From: Burkholderia ambifaria | GTDB lineage: Bacteria; Pseudomonadota; Gammaproteobacteria; Burkholderiales; Burkholderiaceae | DNA length: 64,000 nucleotides | Direction: 5' to 3' | Assembly: GCF_001443045.1 (NCBI RefSeq) | Contig: NZ_LKPJ01000015.1 | Location: 152,396-216,395, forward strand | Shown here: positions 8,708-17,756 of the stretch, in pieces | Layout: every line of letters starts with the position of its first letter | How positions within the stretch are numbered: position 1 is the first letter of the stretch | Made by a program: the position numbers and the translations under genes | The notes under the pieces: generated by a model | What the model was told of the DNA's origin: nothing | The model's input: the letters and a program-made list of their open reading frames with translations, nothing else | The model's database searches: none

Positions 8708-9004
8708 TTATACGTCGATGATCGCGAGCGTGCCGTGGCTGCCGGGCAGCACCGCATGGCGCGTGCCGGCGACCGCGAGATACATCTGCCCGGCCTCGAC
8801 CACGACCGTCTGCGCTTCGACCTCGAGCATCAGCCGGCCGTCGAGCACCAGCAGCCCCTCGTTGTACTCGTGCACTTCCGCTTCGTACGGCTGCGCGTCC
8901 ATGCGCAGCACCTTGATCCGGGCCGGCCCGACCTCGCCGACGATCGTGGATTTCCACGCGACGGCCTGGGCCGCCGCGACGGACTTGAAATCGACCAAAG
9001 ACAT
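8708..9004 (-). CDS. Small single-domain cupin protein
   Basis: A 98-aa protein with a cupin beta-barrel pattern: EVHEYNEGLLVLDGRLMLEV corresponds to the first metal-binding motif, with its H-x-x-x-E, and VEAGQMYLAVAGTRHAVLPG to the second. Such small cupins are metal-binding or ligand-binding proteins of varied, often unknown, function. The ATG is preceded by GGAG at 8 bases. It is transcribed alone, divergently from the ABC transporter to its right. No substrate can be inferred. Confidence 0.85.
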   Translation of the reverse strand: MSLVDFKSVAAAQAVAWKSTIVGEVGPARIKVLRMDAQPYEAEVHEYNEGLLVLDGRLMLEVEAQTVVVEAGQMYLAVAGTRHAVLPGSHGTLAIIDV

Positions 9005-9437
9005 GTGCACCGCTCCGGGAACAGGAGAGGAACGCATTATCGCGAGCGCGGCGCGCGCCGTCCCGATACGGCGCGGCGGCGTTCGGGCAGCACAGTCGGC
9101 CCCGCCCCGCCCGTTCCGCTGCCGCCTGCACGGGCGATCGCCGTCCGACCGAGCGAAAACGACGCGCATTGTTCGCTTGATTCAAATAAAGCATCGTATT
9201 GTTGAATGACGCACGTGCATTTCCCGCAAATCTCGCACGGACATCGCATGCCGTTGCCACCGAAATGCATTTCCATCTTCCGATTGCTAATATGGCGATC
9301 CTGCGATCCCGCACCACAACGCCGTTCGACATGACGCCCGTTCGCCATGCCGCACCCGACACCGGCCGCTGCGCAGCGGCTGCACCGGGCATGCGCGGCG
9401 CACAGCGTCGGACCGACCGGCCGTGCCATCCGTGAGC
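9005..9437. other. Divergent intergenic region cupin-ABC transporter
   Basis: About 430 bp between two divergent genes. From about 9170 to 9300 the DNA is AT-richer (for example TTGATTCAAATAAAGCATCG), which is where both promoters are likely to lie. No clear -35/-10 pair, operator or small gene was found. Confidence 0.5.
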
Positions 9438-10382
9438 ATGCAACCGATCCTTTCCGTCTCCGACCTCTCCAAGACTTACGCGTCCGGCTTCCAGGCGCTG
9501 AAGCACGTAACCCTCGACATCCGCCCGGGCGAGATCTTCGCGCTGCTCGGGCCGAACGGCGCGGGCAAGACCACGCTGATCGGCTCGATCTGCGGGATCG
9601 TCACGCCGACCCAAGGCCGCGTGACGGTCGGCGGCCACGACATCCGCGATCAATACCGCGCGGCGCGCGAAATGATCGGCCTCGTGCCGCAGGAACTGAC
9701 GACCGACGCGTTCGAAACCGTCTGGGCGACCGTGTCGTTCAGCCGCGGCCTGTTCGGCAAGGCGCCCGATCCCGCGTACATCGAGAAGACGCTGAAAGCG
9801 CTGTCGCTATGGGACAAGCGCGACAACAAGCTGATGACGCTGTCGGGCGGCATGAAGCGCCGCGTGATGATCGCGAAGGCGCTGTCGCACGAGCCGCGCA
9901 TCCTGTTCCTCGACGAACCGACGGCCGGCGTCGACGTCGAGCTGCGTCGCGATATGTGGAAGCTGGTCGACTCGCTGCGCGAAAGCGGCGTGACGATCCT
10001 GCTGACCACGCACTACATCGAGGAAGCGGAGGAAATGGCCGACCGGATCGGCATCATCCTCGGCGGCGAACTCGTGCTCGTCGAAGAAAAGCGCGAGCTG
10101 ATGCGCAAGCTCGGCAAGAAGCAGCTGACCGTGCAGCTCGAGCATCCGCTCACGACCGTGCCAGCCGACCTCGCCGCGTTCGGGCTCGAACGCGCGGACG
10201 ACGGCGCCGCGCTCGTCTACACCTACGACTCGCAGCGCGACGACGCGAGCATCGCGAAGCTGATCAACGCGCTCGGCACGGCCGGCATCGGCTTTCGCGA
10301 CCTGCATACGACGCAGAGCTCGCTCGAGGATATTTTCGTCAGCCTGATCGACAACCGCCGCAACGGCGCACAAGGGGCGTAA
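9438..10382 (+). CDS. ABC-2 type exporter, ATP-binding subunit (NodI-like)
   Basis: A single ABC ATPase domain of about 314 aa. Walker A is LLGPNGAGKTTLIGS, the signature is LSGGMKRRVMIAKAL, and Walker B is RILFLDEPTAGVD, with the switch His in TTHYIEEAEEMADRI. The C-terminal tail of about 90 residues is typical of the NodI/DrrA group, which powers export of polysaccharides, lipids or antibiotics. No strong ribosome site separates the possible starts; ATG at 9438 was chosen over GTG at 9423 and 9432. It forms an operon with the permease 5 bp downstream. The exported substrate is unknown. Confidence 0.9.
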   Translation: MQPILSVSDLSKTYASGFQALKHVTLDIRPGEIFALLGPNGAGKTTLIGSICGIVTPTQGRVTVGGHDIRDQYRAAREMIGLVPQELTTDAFETVWATVSFSRGLFGKAPDPAYIEKTLKALSLWDKRDNKLMTLSGGMKRRVMIAKALSHEPRILFLDEPTAGVDVELRRDMWKLVDSLRESGVTILLTTHYIEEAEEMADRIGIILGGELVLVEEKRELMRKLGKKQLTVQLEHPLTTVPADLAAFGLERADDGAALVYTYDSQRDDASIAKLINALGTAGIGFRDLHTTQSSLEDIFVSLIDNRRNGAQGA

Positions 10383-10387
10383 CGCAC

Positions 10388-11158
10388 ATGGCGAACTGGA
10401 ATTTCCACGGCATCCGCGCGATCTACCGCGCCGAAATGGCCCGCACGCGCCGCACGCTGATGCAGAGCATCATCGCGCCGGTGATCTCGACGTCGCTGTA
10501 CTTCGTCGTGTTCGGCTCGGCGATCGGCTCGCGTATCAGCGACGTGAACGGGATCGGCTACGGATCGTTCATCGTGCCCGGCCTCGTGATGTTGTCGCTG
10601 CTGTCGCAGAGCATCTCGAACGCGTCGTTCGGCATCTACTTCCCGCGCTTCACGGGCACCATCTACGAGATCCTGTCCGCGCCCGTGTCGTACTGGGAGA
10701 TCGTGATCGCGTATGTGGGTGCGGCCGCGTCGAAGTCGCTGCTGCTCGGGCTGATCATCCTCGCCACGGCCGGCCTGTTCGTGCCGCTGCACATCCTGCA
10801 TCCGTTCTGGATGGTGCTGTTCCTCGTGCTGACGTCGATCACCTTCAGCCTGTTCGGCTTCGTGATCGGCATCTGGGCCGACAGCTTCGAGAAACTGCAG
10901 CTCGTGCCGCTCCTGATCATCACGCCGCTCACGTTCCTCGGCGGCAGCTTCTATTCGGTCGACATGCTGCCGCCCGCGTGGCGCATCGTCACGCTGTTCA
11001 ACCCGATCGTCTACCTGATCAGCGGCTTCCGCTGGTCGTTCTACGGGCTGGCCGACGTGCACGTGTGGATCAGCCTCGCGGCGACCTCGCTGTTCCTCGC
11101 GATCCTGCTCGCGATCGTCGCGTGGATGTTCCGCACCGGCTACAAGCTGAAGAACTGA
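10388..11158 (+). CDS. ABC-2 type exporter, permease subunit (NodJ-like)
   Basis: A 256-aa integral membrane protein with about six helices and the ABC-2 transport fold. An N-terminal amphipathic segment (IRAIYRAEMARTRRTL) comes first. Later come FIVPGLVMLSLLSQSI, ISAPVSYWEIVIAYV-type coupling sequence and the conserved TPLTFLGGSFYSVDMLPP before the last helices. It pairs with the preceding ATPase to form a full exporter. The gene starts 5 bp after the ATPase stop. Confidence 0.92.
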   Translation: MANWNFHGIRAIYRAEMARTRRTLMQSIIAPVISTSLYFVVFGSAIGSRISDVNGIGYGSFIVPGLVMLSLLSQSISNASFGIYFPRFTGTIYEILSAPVSYWEIVIAYVGAAASKSLLLGLIILATAGLFVPLHILHPFWMVLFLVLTSITFSLFGFVIGIWADSFEKLQLVPLLIITPLTFLGGSFYSVDMLPPAWRIVTLFNPIVYLISGFRWSFYGLADVHVWISLAATSLFLAILLAIVAWMFRTGYKLKN

Positions 11159-11326
11159 CGCGGCACGCGCCACATACCCGGCACGCCGCTGCAACTTCGC
11201 GGTTCGCGCATCCGGAGCGACGCTGCTAGACTGGATCGGAAGATCGACCGCCGCCGCCTGTCGCATCGCAACCCGCGGTGCGCGGGCGGCGCGGCTCCGG
11301 CCCCCTTCCCTGCGCGAGGATCCCCG

Positions 11327-12031
11327 ATGAGCGCCCCTCGAATCGACGCCGTCCGCGACGGCCTGTTTCGCGCCACGACTTACGTCGACACGCTGAACCT
11401 GTGCTTCAGCCAGTTCTTCGTACGATCGCGGCACGGCGACGTGCTGTGCGTCGAAACGGGCACCCGTTCCAATTTCACGCAACTGAGCGCGGCGCTCGAC
11501 GCCGTCGGCATCGCGCCGTCGATGGTCAGCAGCGTGATCGTCCCGCACTTCGAGGCCGATGAAATGGGCGCGCTCCCCGACTTCCTCGCGGCCAACCCGG
11601 CGCTCGTCGCGTACGGACATCCGATGTGTACATGGGGGCTTGCCGACGTATTCGGCGTGCGCGCGATTCCGCTGAAGGATGGTGAGCCGACGACGCTATC
11701 GGGCATCGACGTCGTGCCGGTCTTCACGAAGCACGTGCATCAGTGGGATGCGCTCGTCGTGTATCTGCCGGCGTACAAGGCGCTGCTGTCGTCGGACATC
11801 CTGATGCGCTTCGGCAGGGAGGACACCGACGACCCGCTGCCCGCGATCCTCGATGCAATCACGCGCTCGGACTACCTGCCGTCGCTCGCGCACCTGGCGA
11901 GCGCGCTGCGCCGCATCCAGGCGCTCGATATCGACATCATCCTGCCGATGCACGGCCCGGCAATCACGCACGACATTCCACGCGTGATTGCCGGTGTGAT
12001 CGCACATTGCGAGACTGCCGCAGCAGCGTAG
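11327..12031 (+). CDS. Metallo-beta-lactamase-fold protein, flavodiiron-like
   Basis: A 234-aa protein of the MBL fold. The usual HxHxDH motif appears in the flavodiiron form HFEADEMG, with further metal-ligand candidates in GHPMC, the Asp of SSDIL and the His of LPMHGP. This ligand set is typical of di-iron oxygen- or NO-reducing domains, or of oxygen-sensing ODP domains, rather than of zinc hydrolases. No flavodoxin domain follows, so it is a lone ODP-like domain. GAGGATCCCCG precedes the ATG. The role is unknown; gas sensing or reduction is a guess from the ligand pattern. Confidence 0.8.
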   Translation: MSAPRIDAVRDGLFRATTYVDTLNLCFSQFFVRSRHGDVLCVETGTRSNFTQLSAALDAVGIAPSMVSSVIVPHFEADEMGALPDFLAANPALVAYGHPMCTWGLADVFGVRAIPLKDGEPTTLSGIDVVPVFTKHVHQWDALVVYLPAYKALLSSDILMRFGREDTDDPLPAILDAITRSDYLPSLAHLASALRRIQALDIDIILPMHGPAITHDIPRVIAGVIAHCETAAAA

Positions 12032-12065
12032 CGCTCGCGCGCCCGCGTACGGCCGGCGGCGCCGG

Positions 12066-12296
12066 TCAGGCGCCGGTTACGACGAATTCGGCGGCCGCCT
12101 TGTTCTGGATCGCGGCCATCACCGCCAGCTCGCGCTTGCTGCGCGGCTCGCCGGACACGACGCCCGTCGCATGCTTGGCCTTCGCGCCCAGCGGAAAGAA
12201 CACGAACGATGCGCCGGCCGGCGCATCGGGCTCGGCCCGCAGGCGTTTGTTCAGGATCTTCAGGTACTTTTTCTTCGAGACTTCCTTCGTTGCCAT
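12066..12296 (-). CDS. Hypothetical small basic protein
   Basis: A 76-aa Lys/Arg/Ala-rich protein with a strong GGAGG Shine-Dalgarno 6 bases before its ATG, which supports it being real. It starts MATKEVSKKKYLKILNKRL and holds FVFFPLGAKAKHATGVVSGE. It is convergent with the MBL gene and divergent from the histidine kinase. No domain is recognised. Confidence 0.7.
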   Translation of the reverse strand: MATKEVSKKKYLKILNKRLRAEPDAPAGASFVFFPLGAKAKHATGVVSGEPRSKRELAVMAAIQNKAAAEFVVTGA

Positions 12297-12448
12297 GGCG
12301 CCCTCCGCATGAACGTGGTGCTGGTCAGCATACCAGTTTTGACCTGCGGTTCCGGCGCGCCGCCGCGCGATTGATCTGCACTAGAATGGATCGGCTGACG
12401 CGCTCGCCGCGTCAGGCCGCGGCCGCATGTCCTTGACGGAGCGCTTCC

Positions 12449-14218
12449 ATGCATGTCGAGCTGTTCGCGCAGCACCACGATTGCCCTGGCTGGGAAGGTG
12501 AAATGGCCCGGCGGGTCGCCGCCTTCGACTGGTCGGCAACCGGGCTCGGCCCGCTCGACGGCTGGTCGGCGAGCCTCGTCGCTGCCGTGCGCACCGTGCT
12601 CGCGTCGCCGCTGCCGCTGGTGATGCTGTGGGGCGAGCCCGGCTACATGATCTACAACGACACGTATGCCGGGTTCGCCGGCGGACGCCACCCCTACCTG
12701 CTCGGCCAGCCGATCGAGCTCGGCTGGCCCGAGGTCGCCGAGTTCAACCGCAACGTGATGAACACCTGCCTCGCGGGCGGCACGCTGTCGTATCGCGACA
12801 AGGAACTCGTGCTGCTGCGCAGCGGCCGCCCCGAAGACGTGTGGATGGACCTGCACTACAGCCCGATACCCGACGATGACGGCGCACCGGGCGGGGTGCT
12901 CGCCGTCGTGATCGAGACGACCGAACGCGTGCTCGCCAGGCGCCAGCGCGAACAGGCGGAAGTGGCGCTGCAGTCGTCCAACGATGCGCTGCGCCGCCTG
13001 ACCGAAACGCTCGAGCAGCGCGTGGCCGATGCGGTCGCCGAGCGCGCGGCGATCGAGGAACAGTTGCGCCACGCGCAGAAGATGGAAGCGATCGGCAGCC
13101 TGACCGGCGGCATCGCGCACGACTTCAACAACGTGCTGCAGGTGATCAGCGGCAACCTGCAGATTCTGGCCGTCGAACTCGGCGAGCGCGCGAGCGCGCA
13201 GCCGCGGATCGAAAGCGCGAACAACGCGGTGCGGCGCGGCGCGCAACTGGCGTCGCACCTGCTGGCCTTCGCGCGACGCCAGCCGTTGTCGCCGACGGTG
13301 CTCAATCCGCGCCAGCTGATCGACGGGATGAGCGAGATGCTGCGCCGCGCGCTCGGCGAAACCGTGCGAATCGTTCCTGCGCTGGCGCCCGACGTCGGCA
13401 ACGTGCTTGCGGACCGGCACCAGCTCGAAAATGCGCTGCTCAATCTCGCGATCAATGCGCGCGACGCAATGCGTGGCGGCGGCACGCTGACGATTGCCGC
13501 GTACAACGACGCACATCCCGAGCCGGCCGCCGGTGCTCGCCGCTCACCATTGCCGCCCGGCGAATACGTGACGTTCGAGATGACCGACACGGGCGCCGGC
13601 ATGACGCCCGACGTGCTCGAGCGCGTGTTCGAACCGTTCTTCACGACCAAGCCGGACGGCGAAGGCACGGGGCTCGGGCTCAGCATGGTGTTCGGCTTCG
13701 TCAAGCAAAGCGGCGGCCATACGTCGGTCGACAGCGCGCCGGGCCAGGGCACCATCGTGCGGCTCACGTTCCCGCGCTGTCATGATGCGTACGCCGATGA
13801 GACGGCGCGCGCGCAGCAGCCCGATCCCGTGCGGGGCCGCGAAACCATCCTGGTCGTCGAAGACGACGCGGACGTCCGGCTGACCGTGGTCGACATGCTC
13901 GCGCAGCTCGGCTACAAGGTCCTCGCCGCGTCCGACGGCGAAGCCGCGCTGCGGATGCTCGACAGCGACACGCCGATCGACCTGCTGTTTACCGACGTGA
14001 TCATGCCCGGCCGCATCAAGGGCGGCGAACTCGCGCGCCGCGCCGCGCAACGCACGCCGCCGTTGCCCGTGCTGTTCACGTCCGGCTACACGCGCGACGA
14101 GATCTTCCACTCCGGGCGGCTCGATCCCGGCGTCATGCTGCTCGGCAAGCCGTATCGCCGCGACGAACTCGCGACCCGGATCCGCAGCGTGCTCGACGCG
14201 CATGCCAAGGCGGCGTGA
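12449..14218 (+). CDS. Hybrid sensor histidine kinase with C-terminal receiver
   Basis: A 589-aa soluble sensor kinase. Residues about 1-155 form a PAS-like domain (MIYNDTYAGFAGGRHPYLLG). A coiled linker follows, then HisKA with the phospho-accepting His224 in GGIAHDFNN. The HATPase domain has NLAINARDAM, DTGAGMTPDVLERVFEPFF and GTGLGLSMVFGF. A receiver domain ends the protein, with Asp516 in LFTDVIMPGR. No membrane segment is seen, so it senses a cytoplasmic signal, possibly light or redox through the PAS domain. No response regulator lies next to it. GGAG precedes the ATG. Confidence 0.93.
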   Translation: MHVELFAQHHDCPGWEGEMARRVAAFDWSATGLGPLDGWSASLVAAVRTVLASPLPLVMLWGEPGYMIYNDTYAGFAGGRHPYLLGQPIELGWPEVAEFNRNVMNTCLAGGTLSYRDKELVLLRSGRPEDVWMDLHYSPIPDDDGAPGGVLAVVIETTERVLARRQREQAEVALQSSNDALRRLTETLEQRVADAVAERAAIEEQLRHAQKMEAIGSLTGGIAHDFNNVLQVISGNLQILAVELGERASAQPRIESANNAVRRGAQLASHLLAFARRQPLSPTVLNPRQLIDGMSEMLRRALGETVRIVPALAPDVGNVLADRHQLENALLNLAINARDAMRGGGTLTIAAYNDAHPEPAAGARRSPLPPGEYVTFEMTDTGAGMTPDVLERVFEPFFTTKPDGEGTGLGLSMVFGFVKQSGGHTSVDSAPGQGTIVRLTFPRCHDAYADETARAQQPDPVRGRETILVVEDDADVRLTVVDMLAQLGYKVLAASDGEAALRMLDSDTPIDLLFTDVIMPGRIKGGELARRAAQRTPPLPVLFTSGYTRDEIFHSGRLDPGVMLLGKPYRRDELATRIRSVLDAHAKAA

Positions 14219-14497
14219 GCGGCTGGCATCCTGGCCGACGCGCGGCCGATGCCGGCTACGACGCCAGCCGTCCAGCCGGAGTCTTTCCGGGCGTTCTGCC
14301 GCACGGACGACGTCGAACGTGCAGCGCTGCGCGCTACGACCGCCGCCTGCCCCGTCACCGGTCATCGGATTTTTTTGCGCGCGATGTCGATTCGCGCGAT
14401 CGCCGCGCGTCGTAGTGTCGTAACCGACCGTTTTGTCTTGCCGGCCGCACGGCCGGCGACGGCGGACGTCCCCTTTCCCGTTCAAGGAGCAGCAACT

Positions 14498-14929
14498 ATG
14501 CGCGTCATGGTGATCGTCAAGGCAACGGCCTCTTCCGAATCGGGTGCGATGCCCGATACCGAACTGCTGGCCGCGATGGGCCAGTACAACGAGGAACTCG
14601 TGAAAGCCGGCGTGATGCTCGCCGGCGAAGGGCTCCATCCGAGTTCGCGCGGCAAGCGCGTGCATTTTTCCGGCAAGGACCGGACCGTCATCGACGGCCC
14701 GTTCGCCGAGACCAAGGAACTGATCGCCGGCTACTGGCTGTGGCAGGTGAATTCGATGGAAGAAGCCGTCGAATGGGTCAAGCGCTGCCCGAATCCGATG
14801 CCGACCGAGTCGGACATCGAGATTCGCCAGATCTTCTCGCCCGAGGATTTCGGCGACGCATTCACGCCGGAGCTGCAGGAGCAGGAAGCGCGGCTGCGCA
14901 CGGAGATGGACCGCAAGCACAACGCATGA
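14498..14929 (+). CDS. YCII/DGPF-domain protein
   Basis: A 143-aa protein of the YCII-related family with the motif DGPFAETKELIAGYWLWQV that gives the DGPF family its name. These ferredoxin-fold proteins are often next to ECF sigma factors; none lies here. AAGGAG stands 8 bases before the ATG. The C-terminus is an acidic/basic helix. Molecular function is not established for the family. Confidence 0.88.
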   Translation: MRVMVIVKATASSESGAMPDTELLAAMGQYNEELVKAGVMLAGEGLHPSSRGKRVHFSGKDRTVIDGPFAETKELIAGYWLWQVNSMEEAVEWVKRCPNPMPTESDIEIRQIFSPEDFGDAFTPELQEQEARLRTEMDRKHNA

Positions 14930-15017
14930 GCCGGCCGGGGCCGGGGCGCCGCCGCTGGATCGATGCGGGCGTCGCGGCCATGAATCCTCCGGACAATTCG
15001 ATCGACGGGGATTGACG

Positions 15018-15066
15018 GCACCTCGGCCAGTAACGTGTCGTTTTGACACGTTACTGGCCGAGGTGC
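15018..15066 (+). promoter_or_regulatory. 22-bp perfect inverted repeat covering the ribosome site of the DinB-like gene
   Basis: Positions 15018-15039 pair perfectly with 15045-15066 around a GTTTT loop, and the stem extends a few more pairs through a G-T wobble. The right arm ends 7 bases before the ATG at 15074 and contains CCGAGG, the only Shine-Dalgarno-like sequence. No T-run follows, so simple termination is less likely than control of translation; attenuation or a protein site remain possible. Confidence 0.6.
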
Positions 15067-15073
15067 TGTCGTC

Positions 15074-15880
15074 ATGCATTCCCGTTTCGACCGTTTTCGC
15101 GCGACGCCACTTGGCGCGCAACTTGAAGCGCTGATCGCGCAGCCCGAGCGCTATGTCGAATTCGCGGCGCTGTCGCGTGTCGGCGTCGCCGCGATCGGCG
15201 CGATCCAGCACGAGATCGCACGCAAGTTCCCCGAGATCGAAGCCGATACGACCGCCAGGCAGTTCTGCGGCGCGATGGTCGCCGACGTGATGCGCCGTCA
15301 CGGGCACGACGTCGTGCAGGCGCGCGGCCGGATCGGCGGTGCGCTGTTCAGCTACGGTGCGGTATTCAGCGCGTATCCGCAGGTGCTGCCGTTCGCCGAT
15401 GTCGTCGCCGCGCTGGCCGCGATGCCGGCCCGGATCGCTGCGTATGCCGCGCAGGTTCCTGCCGCGCTCGTCACGCGCCGCCCGGCCGGCACGGGCTTCT
15501 CGCTCGTCGAACATGCATGCCATCTGCGCGACCTCGATGCCGTGTTCGCCGAACGCATCGATGTCGTGCTCACACACGCGCTGCCGGTGATCGCGTCCGT
15601 CGACGGCACCGCGCTCGCCGCGCAGCGCGACTACCTCGCCCAGCCGCTCGACGGCGCCCTCGCCGCGTTCCGCACCGGACGCGCCGCGCTGTGCGCGACG
15701 GCGGCCGCGCTGCACCCGTCGGAACTCGCACGCTGCGGGCTGCGCGACGGCATCCGCCGGATGTCGCTCGACGAACTCGTGCGCGAACTGCTCGACCACG
15801 ACCGCACGCACGTGCTCGAACTCGACGAACTGCTCGCCGAACTCGAATTGCCCCCCATTGCTTCCTCGGCCGCCGAATGA
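15074..15880 (+). CDS. DinB-like domain protein
   Basis: A 268-aa protein. The C-terminal half (about 130-268) looks like the DinB/YfiT four-helix bundle, with metal-ligand-type His residues in FSLVEHACHLRDLD and LLDHDRTHVLELDELL. The N-terminal half (FRATPLGAQLEALIAQPERY) is not assigned. DinB-like proteins are often metal-dependent thiol transferases or of unknown role. The gene overlaps the next hydrolase by 3 bp (ATGA). Its start is buried in the inverted repeat described above. Confidence 0.75.
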   Translation: MHSRFDRFRATPLGAQLEALIAQPERYVEFAALSRVGVAAIGAIQHEIARKFPEIEADTTARQFCGAMVADVMRRHGHDVVQARGRIGGALFSYGAVFSAYPQVLPFADVVAALAAMPARIAAYAAQVPAALVTRRPAGTGFSLVEHACHLRDLDAVFAERIDVVLTHALPVIASVDGTALAAQRDYLAQPLDGALAAFRTGRAALCATAAALHPSELARCGLRDGIRRMSLDELVRELLDHDRTHVLELDELLAELELPPIASSAAE

Positions 15881-16608
15881 ACGCACCCAACCCGCCCGTC
15901 GTCTTCGTCCACGGTTTCATCGGCACGTTCGACGTGCCCGAATGGCCCGGTCCGCATCTCGCGCCCGACCTGCTCGGCTACGGCACCCATCGCGGCACGC
16001 CGTTCGACGCGATCACGCTCGCCGCGCAGGTCGAGCATGTCCGGCAGGTCGTCGACACGCATTGCGGCGCGCAGCCGGTCGACATCGTCGGTCACTCGGT
16101 CGGCGGCGCGATCGCGATGCTGTTCGCGCATGCGCATCCGGCGCGCGTGCGCCGGATCGTCAATGTCGAAGGCAACTTCACGCTCGACGATGCGTTCTGG
16201 TCGGCGTCGGTCGGCCGCCTGTCGCCCGCACAAGCCGACACGATGCTTGACGGCCTGCGCAGCGATCCGCCCGGCTGGCTGCGCGGCGCGATCGACGATC
16301 CGTCGCCGCGCCAGCTCGACGACGCGCGCCGCTGGCTCGCGCATCAACCGGCATCGACGCTGCGCGCAATGGGACGCTCGGTCGTCGCGACGACCGGCGA
16401 ACCCGGTTATCTGCAGGCGCTCGCCGACGTATTCGCGCGCCATCCGGTATGGCTCGTCGCGGGCGAACGCTCGCGCGCGGGCTGGCATGTGCCGGACTGG
16501 GCGCTCGCGCGCTGTGCCGGCTTCGAAACGATCGACGGCTGCGGGCACCTGATACCGGCCGAGCGGCCGGCGGCGTTCCGGGAGGCGCTCGCGCGCTGTC
16601 TCGGCTGA
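15877..16608 (+). CDS. Alpha/beta hydrolase
   Basis: A 243-aa single-domain hydrolase. The oxyanion-hole region is VVFVHGFIGTFD, the nucleophile elbow is GHSVGG, and the catalytic His lies in DGCGHLIPAERP. There is no signal peptide, so it is cytoplasmic. It is translationally coupled to the DinB-like gene. Substrate unknown; esterase, lipase-like or C-C hydrolase are all possible. Confidence 0.88.
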   Translation: MNAPNPPVVFVHGFIGTFDVPEWPGPHLAPDLLGYGTHRGTPFDAITLAAQVEHVRQVVDTHCGAQPVDIVGHSVGGAIAMLFAHAHPARVRRIVNVEGNFTLDDAFWSASVGRLSPAQADTMLDGLRSDPPGWLRGAIDDPSPRQLDDARRWLAHQPASTLRAMGRSVVATTGEPGYLQALADVFARHPVWLVAGERSRAGWHVPDWALARCAGFETIDGCGHLIPAERPAAFREALARCLG

Positions 16609-16742
16609 GCGCGGAGCCGGCCCGGTCGCGCGCCGGCCACCTGACAACGCGTAGGATTCGCCGAAATTTGGCTGAAAGGCGCGGTTGCTAGAGTCGCCTG
16701 ACAGGGTTTTCCCGATGCCCGACTGCCGAATGGAAACGACAC

Positions 16743-17603
16743 ATGCGAGGCTCCTTGAACCTGGTACGCGCGTTCTGGCTCCTGCTGCTGCTCGCCGTCG
16801 CGGGCCCGGCCCTCGCCTTTCAGGCGCGGGTCGTCGCGATTCCGAGCGCGGCGATGAACGAAACGCTAAAGGCGACCGTCGTGCTGCCCGACGACTACGC
16901 GCGCCTGCGCCACGGCCCTGAACGCAGCGTCGAACGCTTCCCGGTCGTCTACTTGCTGCACGGCTCGGGCGGCGACCACACCGACTGGACCGCGAACACG
17001 CGGATCGCCGCGCTGGCCGATCGCTATCACGTGATCCTGGTGATGCCCGACGGCGGTCACGAAAGCTGGTACATCGACAGCCCGTTCGACTCCGGCAGCC
17101 GCTACGAAACCTTCGTCGGCGACGAAGTCGTGTCCTATGTCGACACCCATTTCAGAACGATCGCTGCCAAGGGTGCGCGCGCGATCACCGGGCTCAGCAT
17201 GGGCGGCTTCGGTGCGCTGCGCATCGCGCTCGACCGGCCCGACACGTTCGGCGCGGTCGGCAGCATCAGCGGCGCGGTCGATCCGCGCTGCTGCGAGGAC
17301 GAGCCAGGCATCGACCACGTGTTCGGCGATCCCGGCCGCCATCCGTCGTTCTGGAACCGCAACGCGATCGTCGAAAGCGCGCGCGCGTTCGTCCGCGCGC
17401 ATCTCGACCTGACGATCGACTGCGGCCGCGACGACTCGTTCGTCGGCTCGAACCGCACGCTGCATCAACGGCTCGTCGCGCTCGGCGTGCCGCACGACTA
17501 TGCGGAGCGTCCGGGCGGCCACACGTGGGACTACTGGGCGCATGCGATCCGCTACCAGATGCAGTTCTTCGCGACGTCGTTCCAGCACGGCGGCTACGCG
17601 TAG
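16743..17603 (+). CDS. Secreted esterase D/feruloyl-esterase-like hydrolase
   Basis: A 286-aa alpha/beta hydrolase of the putative esterase (esterase D) family with a signal peptide (hydrophobic FWLLLLLAVAGPALA, cut probably before FQARV), so it is likely periplasmic or secreted. YLLHGSGGDHTDW is the oxyanion region, ITGLSMGGFGALRIAL the nucleophile elbow, and GGHTWDYW supplies the catalytic His. Relatives hydrolyse feruloyl, acetyl or mycolyl esters. Substrate not predictable. Transcribed alone. Confidence 0.88.
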   Translation: MRGSLNLVRAFWLLLLLAVAGPALAFQARVVAIPSAAMNETLKATVVLPDDYARLRHGPERSVERFPVVYLLHGSGGDHTDWTANTRIAALADRYHVILVMPDGGHESWYIDSPFDSGSRYETFVGDEVVSYVDTHFRTIAAKGARAITGLSMGGFGALRIALDRPDTFGAVGSISGAVDPRCCEDEPGIDHVFGDPGRHPSFWNRNAIVESARAFVRAHLDLTIDCGRDDSFVGSNRTLHQRLVALGVPHDYAERPGGHTWDYWAHAIRYQMQFFATSFQHGGYA

Positions 17604-17756
17604 GACCCGCCTGCTGCGTGCGCCATGCGGCCGGCGTGACGCGGGCAGCCCGACCCGCGCCGTGCCGCCGCGTCCGTGCGCCGCGTCCTCGTGCCGGCGC
17701 ATCGCGCAGCGAGCCCGATGGTAGGATGCGCAGGCATCGACCACCCGACTTCCCCC

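Noticed and set aside
15018..15066. Simple Rho-independent terminator of the YCII gene
   Set aside because: No T-run follows the stem; the only T-run is in the loop, and the arm reaches the next start codon.
13544..15886. A 780-codon minus-strand frame across the kinase receiver, YCII and DinB-like genes
   Set aside because: Composition is not protein-like and it has no ribosome site; three plus-strand genes explain the region.
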